Of a stretch of DNA of 64,000 bases, positions 8,587-16,994 are shown in pieces (position 1 is the stretch's first letter; the number at the start of each line of letters is the position of its first letter). The stretch is from positions 1 to 64,000 of the forward strand of contig UNRJ01000006.1 of NCBI GenBank assembly GCA_900537125.1. Direction: 5' to 3'. A program made the position numbers and the translations under genes. Below the pieces are notes generated by a model that saw only the letters and a list, made by a program, of their open reading frames with translations, did not search any database and was not told the origin of the DNA. Source of the DNA: Rhodobacteraceae bacterium Alg238-R152 (GTDB lineage Bacteria > Pseudomonadota > Alphaproteobacteria > Rhodobacterales > Rhodobacteraceae).

Positions 8587-9047
8587 GTTTTGAATGTGCA
8601 CACCGCCCGGTTGGGCCAAGTAGCAGACACATTCATTGCGCGCTGTCCCGATTTTCCGGCTTCCGAAGAAGCCGTGATGTGGCCCCAAACGGGGCCCATC
8701 CCATCCGGGCCAGTGCAGCGGGATTTACTTGCGCTGCCCCCTTGGACGTCCCGGTCCAAAACGATCAGCGCACGCACTCCCCCCAAACCGACGCTCAAAG
8801 CACCGTGTAGGTGAGGCGCACTGCACGTGCCTACCCTCTACGTGGTGTTGTCCCTTCTTCCCATCGGCCACCGCTCAGGCATATGTGCCACCGTCCTGTG
8901 CTGCGTTGACACGCCACCGTAGGATGCGAGTGGCAGGTCAGCGTGCATATTTCGGCCAGCTATCCGTCGCGTGTTCCAGCGGGGGTGGCTTTGACAAGCC
9001 TTGCGAGTTGGGCCGGATGACCGGCCCTGCCCCGCCCCGATAACTGG
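8515..9047 (-). ncRNA. Candidate large structured RNA of unknown family
   Basis: No gene is convincing in this 1.1-kb gap, but the minus strand can form many exact helices in series. First domain: CCAGTTATC (9047-9039) pairs with GATAGCTGG (8964-8956). Inside it GCGGGG (9035-9030) pairs with CCCCGC (8984-8979). Inside that are two perfect hairpins at 9010-9027 and 8987-9000, forming a three-way junction. Further hairpins are at 8742-8759, 8715-8737, 8681-8696 and 8657-8674, and a nested one at 8592-8634. It ends in a terminator at 8515-8586. I could not match it to RNase P, tmRNA, SRP or 6S RNA by their conserved motifs. The 5' end is unknown. It could be an independent RNA or a long leader of the rhodanese gene. 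Confidence 0.45.
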
Positions 9048-9370
9048 AGTGCTTAAAGCATATCTCCGGAAAACCTCAGCGTCCCGCGCCGGACCTTGCG
9101 ATCCCTTGCGTTGGATTAAGACTGGGTCAGAGAGGCCGAGTCGGGCAAGAGATTTTTGTAGGCCACTGGGGGTAAGGCGCTGGGGAAGCTTGGGGATTTC
9201 CTGTGGATAAGCTGGGGATGGGTTGGGAAAGGTGAGATTTGTGGGGGATTTGGGGGAGGATGGATATTTATGCGTGCCGCATGGGCTGAATTGGGGTGGG
9301 ACAGGTTGCGGGCGGTGTGGCGGACGTGTTTGGCGGGTGTTTTGATGGTTGTGGCTCGCAATAGAGGGGA
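9048..9370. other. G-rich intergenic tract with one DnaA-box sequence
   Basis: No gene seen. The plus strand is G/T-rich from about 9170 to 9350 and holds one exact DnaA box (TGTGGATAA at 9202-9210, complement TTATCCACA). A similar skewed tract with one box lies upstream of the rrn promoter. The function is unknown. Confidence 0.3.
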
Positions 9371-9430
9371 GCGCCTGACCCTGAGTGGGTGCTGAAAACG
9401 CCCTCCCGTGGGGAGGGTCGGGCGTCTCGG
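9371..9430. repeat. Palindromic intergenic repeat (family P), copy 1
   Basis: GACCCT, a short spacer ending TGAAAACG, then the hairpin CCCTCCCGTGGGGAGGG and TCGGGCG. The outer GACCCT pairs with the AGGGTC at the far side. Sister copies lie near 11281, 14971, 18359 and 19481. Confidence 0.65.
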
Positions 9431-9530
9431 AATTGAACCAGTGGATCAATTCAGGCCTGAACGGGCGAAGGCTATGGGCTGATTTGAGTTAAGACCGATT
9501 GCACTGAAGTGTCGAAACTACGTTTGGCCA

Positions 9531-10064
9531 TCAATATGAAGCTTCATATGCTACAAAAAAACGCTTCAGAACCATCAATAGAGACAAGAAAAAATGGAAC
9601 GACAAAAAAATCAAGGCACCGTCCAATACACTTACTTGGTTCGGGTCCTTTCCCGTCGGGTCCATAAGACACTCGAATGCAAAGAGAAACAGAGCCAAGG
9701 CGCTTATTAAGATAAGATATGACGTGTTTGCGCTGAAGCCGCGCAAGAACTCATTGAACACGTCATCCTTTTTTTGCCTGACACTGGCTTCAATTTTTGG
9801 CAGCTCGCGGTAGCTATCGGATCGTCTTAGCGTAAACAGCCCTATCTGTGCACTGAACAACAATGCCGAGAAGATTGCAAACACAGTTACCAACAAGTCT
9901 CGCAACTCAACGGAGATCGAAGCGGAGCTTCGAAAAAAGGGGACACTGGCAGCGGCGGGAACGAGGAAAAACACTACGAAATTTATTAGATTAACAATCC
10001 AGCCATCATCGAAAATGCTTCGAAAATGAGAATGTACAATTGCAAAAATATTAATTTTTCCCAA
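9531..10064 (-). CDS. Unrecognised four-helix membrane protein, second gene of an AT-rich pair
   Basis: 177 residues with four hydrophobic segments at about 21-43 (INFVVFFLVPAAASVPFF), 55-78 (DLLVTVFAIFSALLFSAQIG), 113-133 (TSYLILISALALFLFAFE) and 147-172 (LIFLSFHFFLSLLMVLKRFF). A charged loop with RQKKDD lies between the second and third. No family was recognised. The start overlaps the end of the upstream gene by 14 bp, so the two are probably co-translated. The composition is clearly more AT-rich than neighbouring genes, which suggests acquisition by transfer. A small multi-helix membrane protein coupled to a soluble partner is a common arrangement in defence and toxin modules; that role is inference only. 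Confidence 0.6.
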   Translation of the reverse strand: MGKINIFAIVHSHFRSIFDDGWIVNLINFVVFFLVPAAASVPFFRSSASISVELRDLLVTVFAIFSALLFSAQIGLFTLRRSDSYRELPKIEASVRQKKDDVFNEFLRGFSANTSYLILISALALFLFAFECLMDPTGKDPNQVSVLDGALIFLSFHFFLSLLMVLKRFFVAYEASY

Positions 10065-10968
10065 GACCTATCTCCTTCACAACTCCCTCAATCAAGTCGT
10101 CTGTGATTTCAAAAAAATCTTCTTCCTTTGGATGCCCGCCAATCTTTTTTACTTCGTCATCCAAGTCGATTAAGCCCGTTCCTCTTGCGGGGCCGCTAAG
10201 GGCCACAGTACGGCTGCGTCCCTTCTCACCAACAGCCACGGTTGCATATGCGTGGTCGTAACTCTGTCCACCGAACTCTCTACCTGACGCCTTTTCCCCC
10301 TTAAAGCGCCCCATCAAATCGCCGAGCAAACCAAATTTCTCCCCCCTCTGGGACGAAATTCGAACATCAATGTTAACCACATTAGAGTTATCTGTTGAGA
10401 GTTGCCTGCTAGCTACATCTCCGTTCGACTGTTTTTTGAGTGTCACAGCGGTAACTGGAGCCGACTGGTACTCTTGTAAATGAGTTGGAACAATCGGTAG
10501 TACTTTTATGACTTTGTTTTGCCACACACTTTTGCCGTACTTTGTGAATTCACTTAGCATTAGACCATTGCAAGAATGCTGGCCAAATGACTGAACTGCC
10601 CAAATCGCATAGTTCCCTTTTGTGGGAACCCAAAGGCGGCTTAGAAGCGGGACGATTTCAATGTCTGAAGCTTTTCGATCATAGTTCGTGCTTCTTGTCT
10701 TGCCATCGACGATGCGACTACCAAAGCCCGTTCTTCCATACTCAATCTTAAACTGAAACCCATCAGGCAGTTCCTTGAAACTGTCAAAGTACCATCGACG
10801 CCCGATAGCTCCAGCAACCTTCGACTTTTCATTCGCGATAGCGAATGCCTTTGCACAATCACGCAAAGTGGGTTTTTTTAGTTCTGACACGCAATGCGTG
10901 GGCTTACGAGGCGAGTTAAAGGAAACCTGATAAAGGTAAACTCCGACGTTTGGCTTAAACACTCTCAA
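10051..10968 (-). CDS. Unrecognised soluble protein, first gene of an AT-rich pair
   Basis: About 305 residues, no signal peptide or membrane segment. The N-terminus (VGVYLYQVSF) looks like a buried beta strand, the middle has alternating aromatic and polar stretches (GNYAIWAVQSFGQHS), and the C-terminal third is charged (EEDFFEITDDLIEGVVKEIG). No catalytic motif was recognised. The start is TTG at 10968 or GTG two codons later; no strong Shine-Dalgarno is present. AT-rich like its partner, and bounded by palindromic repeats on both sides. The product may sense or regulate the membrane protein encoded downstream; this is inferred from coupling only. Confidence 0.6.
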   Translation of the reverse strand: MRVFKPNVGVYLYQVSFNSPRKPTHCVSELKKPTLRDCAKAFAIANEKSKVAGAIGRRWYFDSFKELPDGFQFKIEYGRTGFGSRIVDGKTRSTNYDRKASDIEIVPLLSRLWVPTKGNYAIWAVQSFGQHSCNGLMLSEFTKYGKSVWQNKVIKVLPIVPTHLQEYQSAPVTAVTLKKQSNGDVASRQLSTDNSNVVNIDVRISSQRGEKFGLLGDLMGRFKGEKASGREFGGQSYDHAYATVAVGEKGRSRTVALSGPARGTGLIDLDDEVKKIGGHPKEEDFFEITDDLIEGVVKEIGLGKN

Positions 10969-11057
10969 TAACTTTCAATATTAAATTGCATTTCTTTCCC
11001 CCGGTTATCCTATAGGTAACCCCGCTCCGATGCTAGAAAAACTGTTTCATTGCAAAC

Positions 11058-11200
11058 CCGGATCTCTGATCCGGATCGCGCCCGACCCCGCCCCCCAGGG
11101 CGGGTGCGATTTTGCAACGACTGCGCCAGACAGGTCGTGGGGGATCTGCGGATAGGGATGCGCCTAGTGGAGAGCCGCCCTCGGGGTCGGGCGCGATCCT
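11058..11200 (-). repeat. Palindromic element with 18-bp terminal inverted repeats (family Q), copy 1
   Basis: Read on the minus strand: GGATCGCGCCCGACCCCG (11199-11182) at one end and its exact complement CGGGGTCGGGCGCGATCC (11090-11073) at the other. An internal hairpin CCCGCCC TGGG GGGCGGG and a CGGATC tail complete it. A second copy in opposite orientation is at 14794-14938. It has the look of a small non-coding MITE-type or extragenic palindromic element. Confidence 0.65.
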
Positions 11201-11280
11201 AGCGGGAGGTGGCGAACTGCGTTTCCCAATAGCCATCAGCACCATCGGAAACGCACACCATTTGGCTCCAAGACCGGCCC

Positions 11281-11340
11281 GCGACCCTGGGTGGGGGTGA
11301 AGCCCCCTCCCGTGGGGAGGGTCGGGGGCTGGTCGGCCTT
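11281..11340. repeat. Palindromic intergenic repeat (family P), copy 2
   Basis: GACCCTGGGTGGGGGTGAAG followed by the CCCTCCCGTGGGGAGGG hairpin and GTCGGGGG. It lies downstream of lepA, beyond its terminator. The rest of 10969-11522 holds family Q copy 1 and two hairpins and no gene. Confidence 0.65.
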
Positions 11341-11398
11341 GCCGACCTAATTGCGGATCAAACCTTGGCGGTTTGGGTTTTGGGGCTGAGGATGAAGG

Positions 11399-11423
11399 AA
11401 AGGCCGCTCATTGGAGCGGCCTT
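11399..11423 (-). terminator. Terminator downstream of lepA
   Basis: AAGGCCGCTC and GAGCGGCCTT form a 10-bp perfect stem with a five-base loop; on the minus strand it is followed by TTCCTTC. A second exact hairpin GCGAAGGC / GCCTTCGC lies closer to the gene at 11471-11489. Confidence 0.6.
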
Positions 11424-11522
11424 GGGGGATTGGGGTTGGCGTGGTGAGCCATAAGGAACGGGGTGCGCCCGCGAAGGCGTGGCCTTCGCTTCCGCGCACT
11501 CGCGCTCGAAACTGGGCGACTT

Positions 11523-13340
11523 TTAGTCGTCCATTTTGAGCGCGGAAATAAATGCCTCTTGTGGAATATCCACCCGGCCAAATTGGCGCATCTTTTTCTT
11601 ACCGGCTTTTTGCTTATCCAGCAGCTTACGTTTGCGCGACGCGTCGCCGCCGTAACATTTGGCGGTCACGTCTTTGCGCAGGGCAGAGAGTGTCTCACGC
11701 GCGATGACTTTGCCGCCGATGGCCGCCTGGATCGGAATTTTGAACATGTGGCGCGGGATCAGGGTTTTGAGCTTTTCACACATCGCCCGGCCACGCTGTT
11801 CTGCGCGGTCGCGGTGCACCATCATGGAGAGCGCGTCGACCGGCTCGTCGTTGACCAGCACCGACATCTTCACAAGGTTGTCCTCGCGGTAGCCCTCCAT
11901 CTGATAGTCAAAGGAGGCATAGCCTTTGGTCACGGATTTCAGACGGTCGTAGAAGTCAAACACCACCTCGTTGAGCGGCAGATCATAGACCGCCATCGCA
12001 CGAGAGCCGGCGTAGGTCAGATCAAGCTGAATGCCGCGGCGGTCTTGGCAGAGTTTGAGCACGTCGCCGAGGTAGTCGTCCGGCACAAGGATGGTGGCCT
12101 TGATGCGCGGTTCTTGCAGGTGGTCGACCTTGGACATGTCGGGCATGTCAGCTGGGTTGTGCAGCTCGATCATCTCGCCAACGGTGTTGTCCTTGCCCTT
12201 CATATAGACGTGATAGATCACCGAGGGCGCGGTGGTGATGAGCTCGATGTTGTACTCACGCTCGATCCGGTCGCGGATGACTTCGAGGTGCAAGAGGCCA
12301 AGGAAGCCACAGCGGAAGCCAAAGCCCAGCGCGGCGGAGGTTTCCATTTCGAAGCTGAAGGATGCGTCGTTCAGGGCCAGCTTGTCGATGGCATCGCGCA
12401 GGTCTTCAAATTCGGCGCTGTCGACCGGGAACAGGCCACAGAACACCACCGGCTGGGCAGGCTTAAAGCCGTCTAGAGCCACCTCAGTGCCGTTGCGGTC
12501 ATTGGTGATGGTGTCACCCACGCGGGTGTCACGCACCTGTTTGATCGAGGCGGTCAGGAAGCCAATCTCACCCGGGCCGAGGCTGTCGACCATCTCCATT
12601 TCGGGGCGGAACACGCCAACGCGGTCCACGGAGTGCAGGGTGTCATTGGACATGAACTTGACGCGCTGACCCTTTTTCAGGGTGCCGTCCATGATCCGGA
12701 CAAGCACGATCACGCCGAGATAGGCATCATACCAACTGTCCACCAGCATGGCTTTCAGAGGCGCGTCGAGCGTGCCTGTGGGGGCGGGCAGGTCTTTGAC
12801 AATGGACTCCAGCGTTTCGTGGATGCCCTGGCCGGTTTTGGCAGAGACCTGGATGGCGCCGGTGGCTTCGATGCCAATCACGTCTTCGATTTGTTCCGCC
12901 ACGCGGTCACAATCAGAGGCGGGCAGGTCAATTTTGTTGAGCACCGGCACGATCTCATGATCGGCTTCCATGGCGTGATAGACATTGGCCAGAGTCTGCG
13001 CTTCAACACCTTGCGAGCTGTCGACCACCAGAAGCGAGCCTTCGACCGCACGCATGGAGCGGGAGACTTCGTAGGCAAAATCGACGTGGCCGGGAGTGTC
13101 GATGAGGTTGAGCACATAGGTCTCGCCGTCATCGGCCTTGTAGTCGATGCGCACGGTGTTGGCTTTGATGGTGATACCACGCTCACGCTCGATGTCCATG
13201 CTGTCGAGCAGCTGTTCCTTCATGTCGCGGTCCTGCACCGTGCCCGTCTCCTGGATGAGGCGGTCAGCAAGGGTGGATTTGCCATGGTCGATGTGGGCGA
13301 CAATGGAGAAATTGCGGATTTTGGACAGATCTGTGCTCAT
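11523..13340 (-). CDS. lepA: Elongation factor 4 (LepA), back-translocating GTPase
   Basis: 605 residues from [20 protein letters not shown]. GTPase motifs are present: G1 [10 protein letters not shown]2 [11 protein letters not shown]3 DTPGHVDF, G4 NKIDLP, G5 SAKTG. Domain II, the EF-G-like domains ([14 protein letters not shown]) and the LepA-specific C-terminus ([19 protein letters not shown]) follow. The protein binds ribosomes and assists stalled translation or subunit assembly. Length fits the usual 600. The frame is open to 13463, but only the start at 13340 gives the conserved N-terminus. Confidence 0.98.
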   Translation of the reverse strand: MSTDLSKIRNFSIVAHIDHGKSTLADRLIQETGTVQDRDMKEQLLDSMDIERERGITIKANTVRIDYKADDGETYVLNLIDTPGHVDFAYEVSRSMRAVEGSLLVVDSSQGVEAQTLANVYHAMEADHEIVPVLNKIDLPASDCDRVAEQIEDVIGIEATGAIQVSAKTGQGIHETLESIVKDLPAPTGTLDAPLKAMLVDSWYDAYLGVIVLVRIMDGTLKKGQRVKFMSNDTLHSVDRVGVFRPEMEMVDSLGPGEIGFLTASIKQVRDTRVGDTITNDRNGTEVALDGFKPAQPVVFCGLFPVDSAEFEDLRDAIDKLALNDASFSFEMETSAALGFGFRCGFLGLLHLEVIRDRIEREYNIELITTAPSVIYHVYMKGKDNTVGEMIELHNPADMPDMSKVDHLQEPRIKATILVPDDYLGDVLKLCQDRRGIQLDLTYAGSRAMAVYDLPLNEVVFDFYDRLKSVTKGYASFDYQMEGYREDNLVKMSVLVNDEPVDALSMMVHRDRAEQRGRAMCEKLKTLIPRHMFKIPIQAAIGGKVIARETLSALRKDVTAKCYGGDASRKRKLLDKQKAGKKKMRQFGRVDIPQEAFISALKMDD

Positions 13341-13427
13341 GCAGCGGGATATGAGGGGGAATCTTGTATTGGTCAAGCAGCGCTGTAGGGTGCGGGGCGG
13401 GTTATTTGGGTAAATGCGGGGTTTTGG

Positions 13428-14738
13428 GTGGTGGAAGACGTGAAGTTTGAGAGCTGGGACCATCTGGAAGAGTGGCTGAAGACTCAGGATGTGCGAGTGA
13501 GCCAGGCCTTTGCCGCGCGTTCAGCTTTACGGTCTTTGCCGGCGGCGATGGCGCTTGTGGATCAAACCTTCAGGGGTAAAGCCGGGGGCCAGTTCCTTTT
13601 GGCTTGCCTACGTGCGACTCTCACATCTGGGGTAACAAGCACTTGCTCACCCGTAAATGTGAACAATGTAAGAGTGGCAGCACTCTCAGCCTCCCACTCC
13701 GCTTCCCTCGCCAACTCCCACTCCGCCCTTTCGAAAGCCACCGCCTCAGCCTGCAACTCTGCCGCCCACTCGGCCCGCTCCGCCGCGGTTTCCATTCGCT
13801 CCGACACTGCCAATACTACCGCCGCCCACGCCGCCTGCTCCGCCGCCATCTCTACTCGGTCAGTCTCCGATCAGTCCTTCTCCGCAGCCCTCTCCGATGG
13901 CGAGACCCTCCGGGCAGGTGAATTGTTTGAGACTTTTAGCGCACCACTTTGGCTGGATCACACACCGGAGTCCGCTCTTTTGGCAGGCTGGGAACGTTTT
14001 CAGACGAGGAACGATCCACAAGGTGTTTGGGTGTTTTGGGAGAAGTGGTACCGCAGCATGTTTGAGGGAGCCCCCATGGATTGGGACCTGCAATTGCAAG
14101 CGGCGCTGATTGACGATAAGTTCTGGAAGGAAGGCCCGGAAGCAGTGGCGCGAGCCATTCGAGAAATCGAACAGGAACTCTCTGGCCCAGCCCCACTAGA
14201 AGAGAACGTCTTGCGAAAGCACGTTGAGCACCTTCTAAAAAATCCGGTGCTCTCGGAGGCTACCGCCCTCAATAGTGCTGAAACGATTGAGCGGACGATT
14301 TCAGATTTCTTAAAGGAGGCTCCCGCGAATTGCCTGCCGGAGGATTTGAAACACCTTGAAGCGTTGCCGCAGCACTTCAAAGCTATTGCGCGTATGATCG
14401 GAAGCCGAACCAGCAAAAACCAGAAGGAAAACCAACTCACCGATGAGATTTCCAAGCTGCATGCACGTGTGGCCGCGTTGGAAAAGGAATTGGCCGTTGC
14501 CAAAAGCAAGGAATTGAAAGGGGCCATTTCCCAAGAGGCGGCGAAGTCCTTTGGCAAAACGATTGGCAGCCCATTATTCTGGAGCGGCGCTGCTGTGAGT
14601 GTCGGCTATTTCTTTGGCGTGGCTCCGAGCGATATGACTTTGGAAAATTTCCGCAACTATGTGGAAGAGTTGTTGCGCGTTAACGTGGAAACTGCCCCCG
14701 CCGATCAGCCGCAGCTGCCATCCAGTATCGACGTTTGA
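13428..14738 (+). CDS. Hypothetical protein with Ala/Ser-rich heptad repeats and C-terminal coiled coil
   Basis: 436 residues, family not recognised. An N-terminal helical segment ([14 protein letters not shown] to [10 protein letters not shown]) is followed at about residues 80-155 by a low-complexity stretch of Ser/Ala heptads (for example [17 protein letters not shown]). Then come a Trp-rich middle ([16 protein letters not shown]), a coiled coil near 342-372 ([17 protein letters not shown]), and a short hydrophobic patch ([16 protein letters not shown]) that may touch or span a membrane. The GTG start at 13428 is uncertain; another GTG follows at once and a third at 13440. It is divergent from lepA and bounded downstream by family Q copy 2. 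The function is unknown. Confidence 0.7.
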   Translation: MVEDVKFESWDHLEEWLKTQDVRVSQAFAARSALRSLPAAMALVDQTFRGKAGGQFLLACLRATLTSGVTSTCSPVNVNNVRVAALSASHSASLANSHSALSKATASACNSAAHSARSAAVSIRSDTANTTAAHAACSAAISTRSVSDQSFSAALSDGETLRAGELFETFSAPLWLDHTPESALLAGWERFQTRNDPQGVWVFWEKWYRSMFEGAPMDWDLQLQAALIDDKFWKEGPEAVARAIREIEQELSGPAPLEENVLRKHVEHLLKNPVLSEATALNSAETIERTISDFLKEAPANCLPEDLKHLEALPQHFKAIARMIGSRTSKNQKENQLTDEISKLHARVAALEKELAVAKSKELKGAISQEAAKSFGKTIGSPLFWSGAAVSVGYFFGVAPSDMTLENFRNYVEELLRVNVETAPADQPQLPSSIDV

Positions 14739-14793
14739 GAGAAAATCCAGAGAGCTGCGCCGTAAGATGGCCATCATTGGCTAGCGGCAACAA

Positions 14794-14938
14794 AGGATCG
14801 CACCCGACGCCGAGGGCGGATCTCAGTCTATCTCCCGCCTATCCGCAAACTCAAAACGTGCGGTCTGTTGACACCTCGCAAAATCGCCCCCGCCCTGGGG
14901 GGCGGGGTCGGGTGCGATCCGGATCATAGGCGATCCGG
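14794..14938 (+). repeat. Palindromic element with 18-bp terminal inverted repeats (family Q), copy 2
   Basis: GGATCGCACCCGACGCCG (14795-14812) and CGGGGTCGGGTGCGATCC (14903-14920) are inverted repeats matching at 17 of 18 positions. The inner hairpin is identical to that of copy 1. Where copy 1 has GCGCCC paired with GGGCGC, this copy has GCACCC paired with GGGTGC, a compensatory pair change. No gene lies between 14739 and 15328; the rest of that gap holds family P copy 3 and unremarkable sequence. Confidence 0.65.
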
Positions 14939-14970
14939 TAAGGGCTTTTCTAACTTGGACGCAACACTAA

Positions 14971-15035
14971 GAGCCGCGCCTGACCCTGGGTGGGGGCTGA
15001 AAGCGCCCTCCCGTGGGGAGGGTCGGGCGCGGCTC
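14971..15035. repeat. Palindromic intergenic repeat (family P), copy 3
   Basis: The most complete copy. GAGCCGCGCC at the left end is the complement of GGCGCGGCTC at the right end, enclosing GACCCTGGGTGGGGGCTGAA, then GCG and the CCCTCCCGTGGGGAGGG hairpin. The whole can fold into one long cruciform or RNA hairpin. Confidence 0.7.
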
Positions 15036-15328
15036 GGCTTTGCCGAGCAATATGACTTCTGTTGTTGGCGATCCAAATCATTGCCAAACCCGTGATCGTC
15101 CACCTATCTGCCTCCCCTGCCCCACAATCATGTGACCATAAAACCGCTGGCCTTTGCCTTTCACCACAGCTAAAGACGCCGTCCCGCGCACTTCTGTTGT
15201 GCACGGCTGCACGGTTTTTCTGAGCACAACCCTTGATAACGCGCTTCCCTGACCCGAAATTCTGGGTCAGGATTGGGGCACGCGCGGGATCCTTAAAACG
15301 CGCCCCCTTATTGTCAGGGAAGACATTT

Positions 15329-16987
15329 ATGCGCCGGCGATTGACCACTTTGATGTGTGCGGATTTGGTAGGGTACTCGGCCCTGATGGGCGAGGATGAG
15401 GCATTGGCTGTGGCCTCTGTGCAGGAGCTGCGCAAGAAACATCTGGAACCGGTTGCGGCGGACCATGGCGGCGAGGTGCTCAAACGCATGGGTGACGGCT
15501 GGATTCTGTCTTTTCCAAGTGTTGAGGAAGCGCTGGATTGCGCCGAAGAGGTGCAGAGCAGCCTTGTCGAGCATGAGGTGATCAAGCTGCGCATTGGCTG
15601 TCACATTGGTGAGATTGTCGAAGATGAGGCGGATTTTTACGGCAATGGCGTGAACATCGCCCAGCGGATTGAAACCGAAGCGCCTCCCGGTGGGGCGATG
15701 TTCTCCGAAGATCTGTTTCGCGCCCTGTCCGAAGAGCGTCAGGACGAGCTGAAAGATGTCGGCATGTTCAATCTCAAAAACATTGCCAAGCCCATCCGGC
15801 TGTACCAATGGCGGCCAGCTAACCTGACGACGGCACCGGACAAAGGCACCTTGCCGTCGGTAGGGTTCGAGAAGTTTGTCGCCGCACCGGAGACACCGGA
15901 AAGTGCCGCGATTGCCGATGATCTGCATGACGGGTTGGTGCAGCTGTCGCTGAAACGCACGGGTGTGACCACGGTCGATGCGGACAATCTGGAAAACACT
16001 CCGCCGGATTACCTGATCCGTGGGCGGCTGCGGGTGGCTGGCAAGCGCGCACGATTTACAATGAGCCTTATCCTGCGGGAAGAGATGCAGACACTGTGGA
16101 CCGGCACCTATGAGGGCGATCCAAGTGACCCGTTTGCCTTTGTCGATGATATCATGCCCCGGCTTGAAGGCGATGTGCGCATACAAACCATACAGCGCGA
16201 CGGGGACCGGCTTGCACATCTGAGCCTTAATCAGTTGAGCGTGTCTGAATTGCGCGCCCGGGCGGCCTCACATTTCTTCAAACAAACCATCGCGGACTGG
16301 GAAGTGGGTCTTGCCGCTTTGGACAGGGCTGTGTTGCTCAGTCCAGGAGATGGCATGTCTTTGGCGATGCGGGCACAGAGCCGGTTGAACCTTGGCGGGG
16401 TGATGTTCACCAACGAACCCCCTGAGGTGCTGGACCAGCTCGGCCGCGATCTGGATGTGGCGGTGGCGGAGTGCTCTACCAGTGACTTCGTGTTCTGGGC
16501 GCGGGGCGCGTATCGCCTGAAGGTGAAACGCGATTTGACCGGAGCAGCGTCCGATATAGCCCGCTCCCGCGAGATCAATCCAAACTTCATTGGAGTGGTG
16601 GATCTGATTGCGCAGAAAGCGTTTTTGGAAGGGGACTATGATGGCGCCTTGGAAGCCTTGACCGCTTATGAGGAAATGGGCAGCGGTGACCCGTTCCGGG
16701 TGAACCGGCTGTGTTTCAATGCGCGGATTTTGTTGGGCGCGGGTGAGGCTGAGGCGGCACATGTGGCGGCGCTTGAAGCGGCGGATTTGAGCCCGATGGA
16801 TCGTGGACTGCAACTGCTCAAGGCGCTGACCTGTGAGAAGGTTGGTGACGAAGCGGGGCTTGAGGCGGCGCGAGCTGCGGCGCGCACTCTGGAAAAAGCG
16901 CCTTCGGTGACTGTCAATCGGCTGGTGTTGCCAGATGAGCTGCAATGGTTGAACGACGCGCTGCATCCTGAGGCGGAGCCGGTGTGA
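15329..16987 (+). CDS. Class III adenylate/guanylate cyclase domain fused to TPR-type regulatory region
   Basis: 552 residues from MRRRLTTLMCADLVGYS, with Shine-Dalgarno GGGAAG upstream. The N-terminal 170 residues are a class III cyclase catalytic domain with metal ligands Asp12 (ADLVGYS) and Asp56 (RMGDGW) and the transition-state Asn/Arg in GNGVNIAQRI. A TolB/FlgO-like beta segment with DYLIRGRLRVAGKRARFTM follows, and then helical TPR-like repeats (LLSPGDGMSLAMRAQSRLNL, SREINPNFIGVVDLIAQKAF). No membrane segment is visible, so it should be a soluble cyclase making cAMP (or cGMP). A cyclic-nucleotide-binding protein is encoded 10 kb away; a link is conceivable but unproven. Confidence 0.88.
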   Translation: MRRRLTTLMCADLVGYSALMGEDEALAVASVQELRKKHLEPVAADHGGEVLKRMGDGWILSFPSVEEALDCAEEVQSSLVEHEVIKLRIGCHIGEIVEDEADFYGNGVNIAQRIETEAPPGGAMFSEDLFRALSEERQDELKDVGMFNLKNIAKPIRLYQWRPANLTTAPDKGTLPSVGFEKFVAAPETPESAAIADDLHDGLVQLSLKRTGVTTVDADNLENTPPDYLIRGRLRVAGKRARFTMSLILREEMQTLWTGTYEGDPSDPFAFVDDIMPRLEGDVRIQTIQRDGDRLAHLSLNQLSVSELRARAASHFFKQTIADWEVGLAALDRAVLLSPGDGMSLAMRAQSRLNLGGVMFTNEPPEVLDQLGRDLDVAVAECSTSDFVFWARGAYRLKVKRDLTGAASDIARSREINPNFIGVVDLIAQKAFLEGDYDGALEALTAYEEMGSGDPFRVNRLCFNARILLGAGEAEAAHVAALEAADLSPMDRGLQLLKALTCEKVGDEAGLEAARAAARTLEKAPSVTVNRLVLPDELQWLNDALHPEAEPV

Positions 16988-16994
16988 GGCAGGG

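Noticed and set aside
8533..8814. Plus-strand open frame of about 93 residues
   Set aside because: It lies antisense to the serial hairpins and terminator and lacks protein-like hydrophobic pattern.
8838..9449. Long minus-strand open frame of about 200 residues
   Set aside because: It runs through a palindromic repeat and the structured-RNA region, is Pro/Arg/Thr-rich without fold-like pattern, and has no Shine-Dalgarno.
13562..13849. Minus-strand Ala/Glu-rich frame
   Set aside because: Antisense shadow of the Ser/Ala repeat of the gene at 13428-14738; its composition is a consequence of the repeat codons.
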